Shown: positions 50,450 through 58,783 of the stretch, in pieces
Layout of the letters: every line of letters starts with the position of its first letter
Position numbering within the stretch: the first letter of the stretch is position 1
Source: CAVVEC01 sp963770485
GTDB taxonomy: Bacteria > Acidobacteriota > Terriglobia > Terriglobales > Acidobacteriaceae
DNA length: 64,000 bases
Direction: 5' to 3'
Assembly (NCBI GenBank): GCA_963770485.1
Contig: CAVYPX010000011.1
Location: 248,001-312,000 of the forward strand
Position numbers and translations under genes: made by a program
Notes under the pieces: generated by a model
Told to the model about the DNA's origin: nothing
The model's input: only the letters and a program-made list of their open reading frames with translations
Database searches by the model: none

Positions 50450-53400
50450 CTACTGATGAGATTGTGTATTTGGAGTGCAGATCTTCAATCGGGGATTTCC
50501 GGCGAGCACCAGTTCGAGGCTGATCCCTCGCGCACGATCTCCTAGAATTCCGCTCAAGTCCGTAACAGTGGTGGATAATGCCCTTGTAAAAGCGTCCTCC
50601 AAAGTTAGCTGCTGACTGGCGTTGCTAGCAATGACATCGGCAAAGTTGAAGGAGAACTTAGCTCCGAAGTCAAGCGGTAGCTCGAAAGAAGCTGCAATGA
50701 AGGCATCGACACCTTTTTCATTCAGCTGCGTGACGAACTTCGTGCTCCCGCTGAGGTTCGTAGTCTCGCAAGCGCTTAGCACAGCAATACTCCCTTGCCC
50801 CAGTTCTCTCTTGAAGTCGGTGAACGCTAAAATGTCTGCTGGACCAGAAAATCGAAGGACACCGTCTTGGTGATGTGCCAATAGCAATAGTCCTGTGGGG
50901 CTGTCACTATCATCTAAGTCGATGAAACGGTTTACGAACACGTCCTTTGAGCGAATGACACGAGCATCGTTGATTAGAGATGGAGGCGGAGTTAACACCG
51001 CAGGATCTAGTAATCCTTCAAGCGCCCCGGGCAGTACAAATGTCCAGTTGCTGACACATTCAGTGCTTGAGAGGGTTTCACGCTCAATTGGTTGAAAAAG
51101 GCGAATATCATGTTGGAATACGTATTGATTTCCCTTCTTCAGCATTGCCAGTAATCCCAGGGGAACGACGGCTAAACTGCCGTTCTTATCAGATACCCTC
51201 GCAAACATGCGAACGTCCTTTTGCTGTGCCAGTGTGCTTAACTCGTCGAATGCCGCCGCCGAACCGCATGAGGCCTGACTGCTTGAGGAAAACACTGTGT
51301 TAGCGATTCGTCCCCCCAAAGACGAATAGACACTGTCATAACTGTGATCCGTGCTCCTAGCGTGGTCCAGCGCATCTTTGAAGTCATTGCTGTTCAGTAT
51401 CTGCTCAGTTATGGTGGCCGGACCGTCCCAAATGTAGCTCTCGCATGGCGACACGGGTTTACTGAGCGCCATAAACGATGCTGAATGGGTGTGACCACCG
51501 AGAGTAAACTCGAAAACATGCAAAGAAACATCCGGCATTATCTCCTGCGACGACCCGGCGTACAAAGTCGACACAGCCTGTTGCTCACCGACTTCAGAGG
51601 CGCACGTCGATTGGCGTCCAACCGTAACCATACGGACCAAATGGTCTAGAGGTATGGTCAGGTTCTCATCCCAAATCGAAACAGCAACAGCAGCACAGCC
51701 CTGCGATAGAGTGTCGATCGCGAATCTTACGGCACCACCGCGGAGGGCCAGCAATTCCGCTGCGGAGTCCGATGTACCGCTGGCGGGGCCATTCGGAAGT
51801 AGTCTCGACAGTTCGACATTGAGAACGGCAGAATTGGTCATGCCATCATGCGACACCCAACCCCCCGAAGGCGACCATTCGGCTACTGGACTGATGCTGC
51901 TGCTCAGAGCGGCCGCCCGACCAACTACGCTGATCCGCACAAGGAAGGATGTTTCTAGCGTTCTCTCGGTTAATAGTTCGGCGAGACGTTCGCGGAGCGC
52001 GCGATTTATTCCGACTGACAAGTCACCATTGTCTTGATCGCGTTTTGAAGCACCCGATAATTCGAGATAAAAGCTGTAGTGCTGATGGGGCTGGAGAATT
52101 GTCTCCTTCGACTCCTCGCTCGCACCTCGGCGAGTGATCCACGAATTCCACCAGGGCCCCAGTTGTGTTTCGGGGGCCTCAGCAGCTACCTCGACCTCGC
52201 TCGCAACTGAGCCAACTGCGAGCGTGACATTCACCGTCTGGGATGTTGCTGGCTGAACTTTTACTTGTTCAACAACCTGCTTCTTGAACCCAGTGAAATT
52301 AACAGTCAATCGATATTCACCGACTGGTAGAGACATTACGTAGCGTCCTGCGGTGTCAGTTGTTGTCGTTTTCTTTATGGAAGACGATTCGGCCAGCACG
52401 GTCGCATCTGCGACCGCTGCCCCTGAAGCATCTATGACGGTTCCAGTCAGAGTGGGCTCGGACTGACCCGGCGTCGGGTTTGTCTGGACAACTATGGATG
52501 GAGTTTGGGGGGGGGTGCTTGGCAGCGGGATTTCCCGTTCCGGCGTCTCTACGGGCGCGTCAACGACCAAAATCCTAGGGTCAATTACCCGCATGGTCTC
52601 CATTGAAGCATAAGTGTTTTCCAGCTTGATCAACTCCGGAGGTAGCGGTTCTGTCCAAGCGTTCTCCCGGAGATCTACCTGGCGAAGTGTCTTCAACTTT
52701 GCTAACTCTCCAACTCCCCCGGTGAAGGAGTTGTTCTTGACATTCACCGCAGTCAAGATCGGGAGCCGCCCTACCCACGGCGGCAGTTTACCCGTCAACC
52801 GGTTGAATGAAATGTCTAGGAGTTGAAGTGCGGGGAAATCGCCGTCCATTGGCAGCGGTCCGGCGAACGCGTTGTGTGACAGAAAGAGACTTGTAAGGTT
52901 CTTTAGACGCGCAATTGAAGTGGGTAGTTCGCCATCCAGCCGATTGTATGAGAGATTCAGGACTTTGATGTCTTCGAGATCACCGATTGAATCACACAAA
53001 GAACCCGTCAACTGATTGTGTGACAGGTCTAGAACACGAATATAGGATGAAGTACAGATGTCTTCCGGCAGAGCCCCGCTGAGTTGATTGGCTGATAGTG
53101 TCAGCTCTTGAAGTGAATCCGACAACAATTCTAACGGAACGGGGCCGGAAAGATGATTACGATCCATGTGAAGGACACGCAGGTCAGGCCACGTAACACT
53201 TGAAATATCGCCAGTAAATTCGTTGTCGGAAAGATTGAGCCTCGCAAGACGCGCCAACCCGTCCAGGGAAGGGGGAAGCGATCCGCGAAAGTGATTAGCG
53301 GACAAATCTAAAAACTGAAGTTCTGTCATAGTTGCAACGAAGCCAGGTGTAAGCTCTCCCTGGAAGCCGTTGTGCGCCAGGTTGAGAATCTGAACGCTCT

Positions 53401-54382
53401 TACATGCGGCCATCCTGGCCGGTAACTCCCCCGCCATTCGATTGGCTGAAAGATCGAGCGAAACAAGTTCGTCTTGACAGACTGAGAGGGGGAACCGACC
53501 TTCAAATATATCGTGACTCGCAGATAAGCTGACTAGCTTCTTGAGTTTACGGATCGAGGGAAACGGCCCCGTGAAGCCGTTGTACGAGAGATCGAGGTAC
53601 TCTAGTTCAGTTATGTTTCCGATTTGAACCGGAAGTTTACCGCTCATATGATTATGGGCCACGGAAAGTTGCCGCAGTGAATGCAAATAGCCAATCTCGA
53701 TCGGCAAGGTTCCTGTCAGCGCATTCTCCTGAAGGTTTAGGCTTCTCAATTTGTTCAAATGGCCTATCGATGTGGGCACAGATCCTACGAAGCGATTGCC
53801 CGATAGGTCGAGGTCCACGAGAGCGCGGAAACTCGTAACGGCTGAGATTCTGCCCCCGAGGTAGTTGCGCGACAAAAACAGAGATTCTAGATGCGGCAGA
53901 CCTGGCGTTACTGCAGGCAAGGAGCCTCGGAATCTATTCTGAGAGAGATCAAGTCTTTCGAGATGCCTCAAGGCGAATAATCCCTTGGGTATCTCACCCT
54001 CGAGGCGATTAGAAGATAGATTAAGGTTCTTGAGGGCACGCAGACTTGAAATGGTGGCGGGCAGGCTGCCTTTCAACCCATAGTCTGACAGTGACAAGTC
54101 GACAACGTGAGTCTTGCTCGCGTCGCACTGTACGCCAGCCCAATCACATTCAGTGCCCGGATCACCGATACGTCCGGTATCCGACAACCAGCCGTCTGTA
54201 TGCTTCCAACTGTCTCCGTGAGTCGAGTTGAAAAGCGCAACGAGTGCTTCGCGCTGGGCGTCAGAAATTCTGGCGTGTTCTTGAGAGAGAGCGGGACACG
54301 CCAGAATCAGTGTGATTGCTACACAGAATACCCAAGTCTCATTAAAAGTTCTCAAAATCCTCTGCAGATTTGAGGTTTTCAT
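50450..54382 (-). CDS. Exported plant-like leucine-rich-repeat protein with C-terminal CHAT (caspase-like) domain
   Basis: 1310 aa. Signal peptide to about residue 33 (VFCVAITLILACPALSQ). LRR cap 40-93 (LVALFNSTHGDSWKHTDGW, TECDWAGVQC), about twenty 24-residue repeats with LxxLxLSxNxLxGxLP to about 590, carboxypeptidase-regulatory-like beta domain 645-730 (GTVIDASGAAVADATVLAES), an unassigned 730-1000 part, and a CHAT protease domain with His at 1170/1171 (LLLLAHHQDGVLRF) and Cys at about 1205 (AVLSACETTNL). LRRs probably recognise a ligand; CHAT cleaves a partner, plausibly the upstream-encoded protein. Base composition is lower in GC than the neighbours. Confidence 0.85.
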   Translation of the reverse strand: MKTSNLQRILRTFNETWVFCVAITLILACPALSQEHARISDAQREALVALFNSTHGDSWKHTDGWLSDTGRIGDPGTECDWAGVQCDASKTHVVDLSLSDYGLKGSLPATISSLRALKNLNLSSNRLEGEIPKGLFALRHLERLDLSQNRFRGSLPAVTPGLPHLESLFLSRNYLGGRISAVTSFRALVDLDLSGNRFVGSVPTSIGHLNKLRSLNLQENALTGTLPIEIGYLHSLRQLSVAHNHMSGKLPVQIGNITELEYLDLSYNGFTGPFPSIRKLKKLVSLSASHDIFEGRFPLSVCQDELVSLDLSANRMAGELPARMAACKSVQILNLAHNGFQGELTPGFVATMTELQFLDLSANHFRGSLPPSLDGLARLARLNLSDNEFTGDISSVTWPDLRVLHMDRNHLSGPVPLELLSDSLQELTLSANQLSGALPEDICTSSYIRVLDLSHNQLTGSLCDSIGDLEDIKVLNLSYNRLDGELPTSIARLKNLTSLFLSHNAFAGPLPMDGDFPALQLLDISFNRLTGKLPPWVGRLPILTAVNVKNNSFTGGVGELAKLKTLRQVDLRENAWTEPLPPELIKLENTYASMETMRVIDPRILVVDAPVETPEREIPLPSTPPQTPSIVVQTNPTPGQSEPTLTGTVIDASGAAVADATVLAESSSIKKTTTTDTAGRYVMSLPVGEYRLTVNFTGFKKQVVEQVKVQPATSQTVNVTLAVGSVASEVEVAAEAPETQLGPWWNSWITRRGASEESKETILQPHQHYSFYLELSGASKRDQDNGDLSVGINRALRERLAELLTERTLETSFLVRISVVGRAAALSSSISPVAEWSPSGGWVSHDGMTNSAVLNVELSRLLPNGPASGTSDSAAELLALRGGAVRFAIDTLSQGCAAVAVSIWDENLTIPLDHLVRMVTVGRQSTCASEVGEQQAVSTLYAGSSQEIMPDVSLHVFEFTLGGHTHSASFMALSKPVSPCESYIWDGPATITEQILNSNDFKDALDHARSTDHSYDSVYSSLGGRIANTVFSSSSQASCGSAAAFDELSTLAQQKDVRMFARVSDKNGSLAVVPLGLLAMLKKGNQYVFQHDIRLFQPIERETLSSTECVSNWTFVLPGALEGLLDPAVLTPPPSLINDARVIRSKDVFVNRFIDLDDSDSPTGLLLLAHHQDGVLRFSGPADILAFTDFKRELGQGSIAVLSACETTNLSGSTKFVTQLNEKGVDAFIAASFELPLDFGAKFSFNFADVIASNASQQLTLEDAFTRALSTTVTDLSGILGDRARGISLELVLAGNPRLKICTPNTQSHQ

Positions 54383-54413
54383 TTACTTGACCTAGATACC
54401 TGCAAATTGACAC

Positions 54414-55454
54414 TCAGTGCGATTGTTTTGCCTTCGGTCGGACCAATCCATTCAAGGCCGGCTCTTCGGCACTGACAAGTGAGGCGCTGATCTCTCCGGG
54501 CCCAAGAGTCCCCTTCATTACTGCCCCTCTGTCGCGTACTACCGTGCCGCCCGACAGCTTCAACTCTGCCAGTCGTACAGCAAATGGTATTGGATCTTTG
54601 GTTTGGAGCTTCAGTGTGTAATCGTCAGCCACGCACAATGCTATTCCGGCTCCCAATTTCGATTGCGCGCTGGACGGCGATTTCGTTTGTGCTTGTCCAT
54701 TACCACCGGTGGCGGCGTTTGTGGCGGCGTTTCCGGTGCTTTCGGCGTTATTCGCAGAACCCGTTGACGAACTGCCCTTCGTATTCGTTCCAGCTGACGA
54801 GGTCTTGTTATCCTTCGTCGTGGTGTTCGATTTTGTGTCGTTTGACTGTCCGGCCAGCTTGCAATCGGCTACAGCCTTACCATCATTGAAGTGGAGGTTG
54901 AAGGCCTTGTCGTCCTCTGCGTGCAAGTCTAATGACGTTGCCTTATAAATCTCCTGAACTACAAACACTCTCATTCCACGCTGGAGCTCACCGGCTGCAG
55001 CTTTGGACGTATTGGGCGCTGCTATCAAGCGGTCGAGAGCATCGGTATTCAACCGAATACCAGTTGTATCGATTTGTTTGAGGCTGACTTGCTGACCGCT
55101 TTGGGCACCGGCGCTGATGGGCACCGGCACAATTGTCGTAGCCAATGAAAGCGCTGCACCGAGAGCTGATTTCTTGTTCGCCGTTTCCTCCAGAATGCTC
55201 GCTTTGAAATCCATGAGGTTCCCCTTTTCAGCGGCGACGTCATCCTTAGGATCCTCATACTCGGGGTTGCCCTTCTTGGGGACGAACACCATGCCTCCGG
55301 GCTTAATATAATCCCGCGCCGGACGAAGAAGGTTCAACCCTTGCTTAGTAAATAAGTTGTATGCCGCAGACTGTGCATTGCAGCCATTCTGGGCCGCACT
55401 AATTGCGATTGCGACAAGGAGACCAAACACCCCAAGCCAAGGTTTAACTTTCAT
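54414..55454 (-). CDS. Exported protein of unknown family, gasdermin-like by pattern
   Basis: 346 aa. Signal peptide MKVKPWLGVFGLLVAIAISA, cleavage near residue 27. Mature start AAYNLFTKQGLNLLRPARDY and IKPGGMVFVPKKGNPE recalls the first strand-turn of bacterial gasdermins (L.P...I.P..L). RVFVVQEIYKATSLDLHAED (162-181) and DPIPFAVRLAELKLSGG (287-303) match two further gasdermin landmarks (VVTE-L-K strand and PLPFG-type strand). Residues 203-267 are a Ser/Thr/Asn/Gly linker. Precedes the CHAT gene by 31 nt, the order known for gasdermin-protease pairs. The assignment is inference; the signal peptide is unusual for gasdermins. Confidence 0.5.
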   Translation of the reverse strand: MKVKPWLGVFGLLVAIAISAAQNGCNAQSAAYNLFTKQGLNLLRPARDYIKPGGMVFVPKKGNPEYEDPKDDVAAEKGNLMDFKASILEETANKKSALGAALSLATTIVPVPISAGAQSGQQVSLKQIDTTGIRLNTDALDRLIAAPNTSKAAAGELQRGMRVFVVQEIYKATSLDLHAEDDKAFNLHFNDGKAVADCKLAGQSNDTKSNTTTKDNKTSSAGTNTKGSSSTGSANNAESTGNAATNAATGGNGQAQTKSPSSAQSKLGAGIALCVADDYTLKLQTKDPIPFAVRLAELKLSGGTVVRDRGAVMKGTLGPGEISASLVSAEEPALNGLVRPKAKQSH

Positions 55455-55590
55455 GGTAGACCACTCCTTCCTACGAACTACTTTGTGTGATTATCTCTGT
55501 GTCGGACCAGCAGGTAAGAGAGATCTGGAGGACACGGAACAGGGGAATTGTACAGAAGATAAGTCATGCGTCAACGAATTCGGCGTTAAC

Positions 55591-55608
55591 ATTCGTGACG
55601 TTACGAAT
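55591..55608. promoter_or_regulatory. Palindrome upstream of the exported pair
   Basis: ATTCGT-GACGTT-ACGAAT, perfect 6-bp arms, about 137 nt upstream of the gene at 54414-55454. The gene itself has AAGGAG about 10 nt before its ATG. The rest of 55455-55839 has no gene I support. Confidence 0.4.
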
Positions 55609-55839
55609 TCCGAACAGATCAACAATAGATGTTGACGCGCCGGTGAGTTCTAGTAGAATTTGGCCCCGCCGCGTAGTAGGTAATCCCAGTTAGTCCGAGC
55701 ATTCATTGGACCGGCTGGCCGAAACAACTGCTAGTTGTGGCCAATTCGGAAATCGGCCCACTTTTAAGAATGCGATAGAAGCCTTCAACGGCAACACCGT
55801 TGACACCGCTACGCTAGGTCTTCCGATCCAATAGAAAAT

Positions 55840-55866
55840 GGCGGAGTGCAAAACAAGCACTCCGCC
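55840..55866 (-). terminator. Intrinsic terminator of the ParB-like gene
   Basis: GGCGGAGTGC-AAAACAA-GCACTCCGCC, perfect 10-bp stem. On the minus strand it is followed by ATTTTCTATT, 21 nt after the ParB stop. Confidence 0.75.
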
Positions 55867-55886
55867 GGGAATCTAAGGTGATCGGC

Positions 55887-57473
55887 CTATGCCGTCTTGC
55901 GGTTCTTCGGCTTTGCTTTGGCCTTCGTCTTCTTATCTCGTTTCGCAGCAAGCTCCTCCGCCACGGCCTTTTGGAGTTTCTCAGTATCTACGCGGTAGCG
56001 TTTGGCGGCGTCCATGAGAACGTCGTCGCGGCTTGCGGTGGATCGCTGATAAGCAGAATCCAGAAGGCTAATTTCCAGAAGCAGCTTGCAGAGTTCGGCT
56101 TCGTCATACGTGCTTACTTGCTTAGCCAGAACTTCCTGTGCGGACGCGGAGTCTTTCTTAGCCTCTACCTTGTGCCGCTTCGCCAGAGCCGGAACTTGGC
56201 TGTAGGAGAGATGGCCGATCAGGTAATGTGCGACCGCCAGCAAGTCGGCCTTCTTTAACGGGGCGGATACGCGTTGGAGGATCGTGGCCAAGATACGATG
56301 GCGAGTCGTAATCGCCAGTTTCTCCTTTTCGATGCGCTTCCGTTCCTCTGCCCGCTCCCGCTCGACTTGCTGCGGAGAAGGTGTGTTGGGATGGTGGACT
56401 CGGCAGGTCGGATCGGCACAAACCTTTACGACCTGTCCGCGCTTGCCGCCGTCCATGACGATGGCCTCGGCCATCTTCTCGCACGGCTTTTGGTTAGCTG
56501 ACAGCTTGGCGCTTGCTCCGTTCGCTTTCTGCTTTTTGATCTCCAATTCCACGTACTGATTCCGTCCCAAGGGAGCGCCCTCGCGGGAATTCCATGCCGC
56601 CGAAATCTGTATTAGCTGCGGCTTGGTTTCCAGAGTCTTTTTCACGGAAGCGTCGATCTTGGCTCGGAAACAGTCGGGCGAAGTGCAGGAATCCTTACGC
56701 ACGTCGGGAAAGAGTAGTTTGTTGAATCCGGTTCGCTTCGGGCAGTTGGCGCACGAACCTGCTTGGGGAACGAGTGTCTCATCCTGCTTGTCAAACAGCG
56801 CGGACGCCAGTTGTAGCAAGATGTTCGATTCAATCCATGCTGCCAACTCCCGCACAGGAATCAGGACTTGGCTGTTGCCTTCGCTTGTCCACAAGCCCCG
56901 AAAAGCAGCCGAAAATGCTTCCTGCTGTTGCGAAGCCGGGAGCTTGGCGATCAGCAAAGCGTGGCCGATGGTGATCTGGTCTTTCAGGAACGCCTCGGCC
57001 ACGGGCGGTATCAGGTCAGCGAGTCTGATACGACCGTAGACATACGCCTCGCTCTTCCCGGCGCGTGACGCAATGGTGGCGATGGAGTAGGCAGGTTCTC
57101 CGAGTTCCAAGAGTGACTTGAAACCCAGAGCTTCCTCAAGCGGGTGGATGTCTTCGCGTTGCAGATTCTCAACGCATTGGGCCTCGATTGCCTCGGCATC
57201 CGTCAGTTTGACTACGCGGACGGGAAGTTTTTCGAATTCCGCCAGTTTCGCCGCTCTGAGGCGACGTGCCCCGGCTACAACCTCGTACTTGCTTTCTTCC
57301 AGTTCGCGTACCAGAAGAGGCGCCAGAATCCCCTGCGTCTTGAAGCTGGCCGCCAGTTCTTCGAGGCTCTTTGCATCAAAGCGTTTGCGGGGGTTGGTTG
57401 GTGACTCCGCAAGCGCGGTGATGGGAACGCTGCGATATTCGTGATTGGCAACTGCATTTTGGGTACTGTGCAT
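55887..57473 (-). CDS. ParB/RepB/Spo0J-family partition-like protein
   Basis: 528 aa from an ATG 8 nt after AAAAGGAG. N-terminal ParB nuclease-like domain (ITALAESPTNPRKRFDAKSL, VVAGARRLRAAKLAEF, CVENLQREDIHPLEEALGF), HTH region (ASRAGKSEAYVYGRIRLADL), then a cysteine-containing part (CANCPKRTGF, SCTSPDCF, CADPTCRVHH) that may bind zinc, and a basic, lysine-rich tail (KTKAKAKPKNRKTA). Plasmid/element-type ParB homologues of this length lack a ParA here, so the role may be transcriptional or protective rather than partition. Immediately downstream of ArdC-like gene in the same orientation. Confidence 0.82.
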   Translation of the reverse strand: MHSTQNAVANHEYRSVPITALAESPTNPRKRFDAKSLEELAASFKTQGILAPLLVRELEESKYEVVAGARRLRAAKLAEFEKLPVRVVKLTDAEAIEAQCVENLQREDIHPLEEALGFKSLLELGEPAYSIATIASRAGKSEAYVYGRIRLADLIPPVAEAFLKDQITIGHALLIAKLPASQQQEAFSAAFRGLWTSEGNSQVLIPVRELAAWIESNILLQLASALFDKQDETLVPQAGSCANCPKRTGFNKLLFPDVRKDSCTSPDCFRAKIDASVKKTLETKPQLIQISAAWNSREGAPLGRNQYVELEIKKQKANGASAKLSANQKPCEKMAEAIVMDGGKRGQVVKVCADPTCRVHHPNTPSPQQVERERAEERKRIEKEKLAITTRHRILATILQRVSAPLKKADLLAVAHYLIGHLSYSQVPALAKRHKVEAKKDSASAQEVLAKQVSTYDEAELCKLLLEISLLDSAYQRSTASRDDVLMDAAKRYRVDTEKLQKAVAEELAAKRDKKTKAKAKPKNRKTA

Positions 57474-57565
57474 CGTCTTTTCTCCTTTTGTTTCTTGTTG
57501 GTCATGCGTTGGTGGACTCGGCGCACACGTCGGGCCTAAAACCAAACGGTGCAGGTGTTGGCGTG

Positions 57566-58411
57566 TTATGCGGCTGTGGCGAGTGCCGCTGGCTCGGGGG
57601 CGATGCCCCCGAGGATCACGGCAGCGGTTTGTTGAACGGCTTCCAAGCTCTCGCGCAGAAGATTGGCATCTCCGTGCCAAAGCTGGATGTAGTCCTGGGA
57701 TGAAGTTCCGTTCTGAAGCCCGACCGATTGGCAGACCACGAAAGCCACGGCTTCGGCCTCGGTCTCGCGGACTTGTTTGGTGGTCAGGGTGCGGCGGTCG
57801 CCACGATGCAACATTTCGTGGGCGATCTCATGGACAAGCGTCGAAAATTCCTCGGCGGGCTGCATCCCGGATAGGAGCGTGATCTTCCCGCCATACGAGA
57901 GACCCTTCGCGGGAGCAATTCTCTCGGAAAAACTAATCTCGACGCTTTGTGCTTCCACGAACTTGAACAGGCGTTCGCGGTATCCGCTCACGTCGCCATT
58001 GACTTCGGTCAGCGCAGGAAGGTCTTTGCCTTCGGTCTGGGTAACATCGAAAACATAGACGGCTCGGAATCCGTACAGCGTTCGCTGACCCTCGGTGGTT
58101 GCGTCTTCACTCGGCTCGTCGGTCGCTACATCCTTCGTGCTTCGTTTTCCGACCATCGGGGCGAGAATGAAAATGCCTTTTTCTCCCCGTTTAACGAAGC
58201 GGCCAAGCGAGTTCCATGTCCGAAGTCCGGCAACGTTGGTAGCATCGGGCTTCTGGCGTGCGATGAGCATGATGTTGCCGAAGCTGTAGGTGTGAAACTT
58301 CGCCATTGCTCCGAGGTAGGCGGTAAGGACTTCACTGTGACCGGACTCCAAAGCTGCGACGAGAAAATCCACAGCGTCTTTTGTACGTTTGTTGACTTCT
58401 TCTAATTTCAT
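57566..58411 (-). CDS. ArdC-like antirestriction protein with HExxH peptidase
   Basis: 281 aa. N-terminal ArdC ssDNA-binding-like domain (YSFGNIMLIARQKPDATNVA, GLRTWNSLGRFVKRGEKGIF, LYGFRAVYVFDVTQTEGKDL), C-terminal metallopeptidase EEFSTLVHEIAHEMLHRGDR with HEIAHE, then EAEAVAFVVCQSVGLQ. ArdC-type proteins bind incoming single strands and protect plasmid DNA from host restriction in conjugation. 92 nt upstream of the ParB-like start. Indicates that the island is or was transferable. Confidence 0.88.
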   Translation of the reverse strand: MKLEEVNKRTKDAVDFLVAALESGHSEVLTAYLGAMAKFHTYSFGNIMLIARQKPDATNVAGLRTWNSLGRFVKRGEKGIFILAPMVGKRSTKDVATDEPSEDATTEGQRTLYGFRAVYVFDVTQTEGKDLPALTEVNGDVSGYRERLFKFVEAQSVEISFSERIAPAKGLSYGGKITLLSGMQPAEEFSTLVHEIAHEMLHRGDRRTLTTKQVRETEAEAVAFVVCQSVGLQNGTSSQDYIQLWHGDANLLRESLEAVQQTAAVILGGIAPEPAALATAA

Positions 58412-58783
58412 GTTTTTTCCCTTTCTGCCGTTTCCGGCTTGTTTCTTTCTTCACTTGAGCGGCAGCGGGAAGAAACAGGACGGAACGGTGAAAGGGACAG
58501 AACGGAGGCCGAAGGAGGGTGTCAGGGCGTGAGTGAAAGCGCGGTGAGTGCCAAACGCTTGTGGGGTTAGTTTGGCGCGAAAGCGGCGCAGTCCGAAACG
58601 CCCGTCCGAGCCGCGGCCAAGCGGCGCTCACCCGGAGGAAGGCGAAGTGGAAAGGAGTCGCGTAGACTCATCTGGTTTGGGGTTTGGCGGCGTTGATGAG
58701 CGGACAAACGACGACCAAGGCGGTAAGACTGAAATTTGTTTTCGACAAGAGAAGGGGCCGTGCTCACAGTAACGATGGGCAGG
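58412..58783. other. Intergenic region between ArdC-like and HNH genes
   Basis: 372 nt without a supported gene. Contains several short inverted repeats (GCCGCGGC near 58610; GGCGCGAAAGCGGC near 58571). Possible regulatory or transfer-related DNA; nothing more can be said. Confidence 0.35.
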
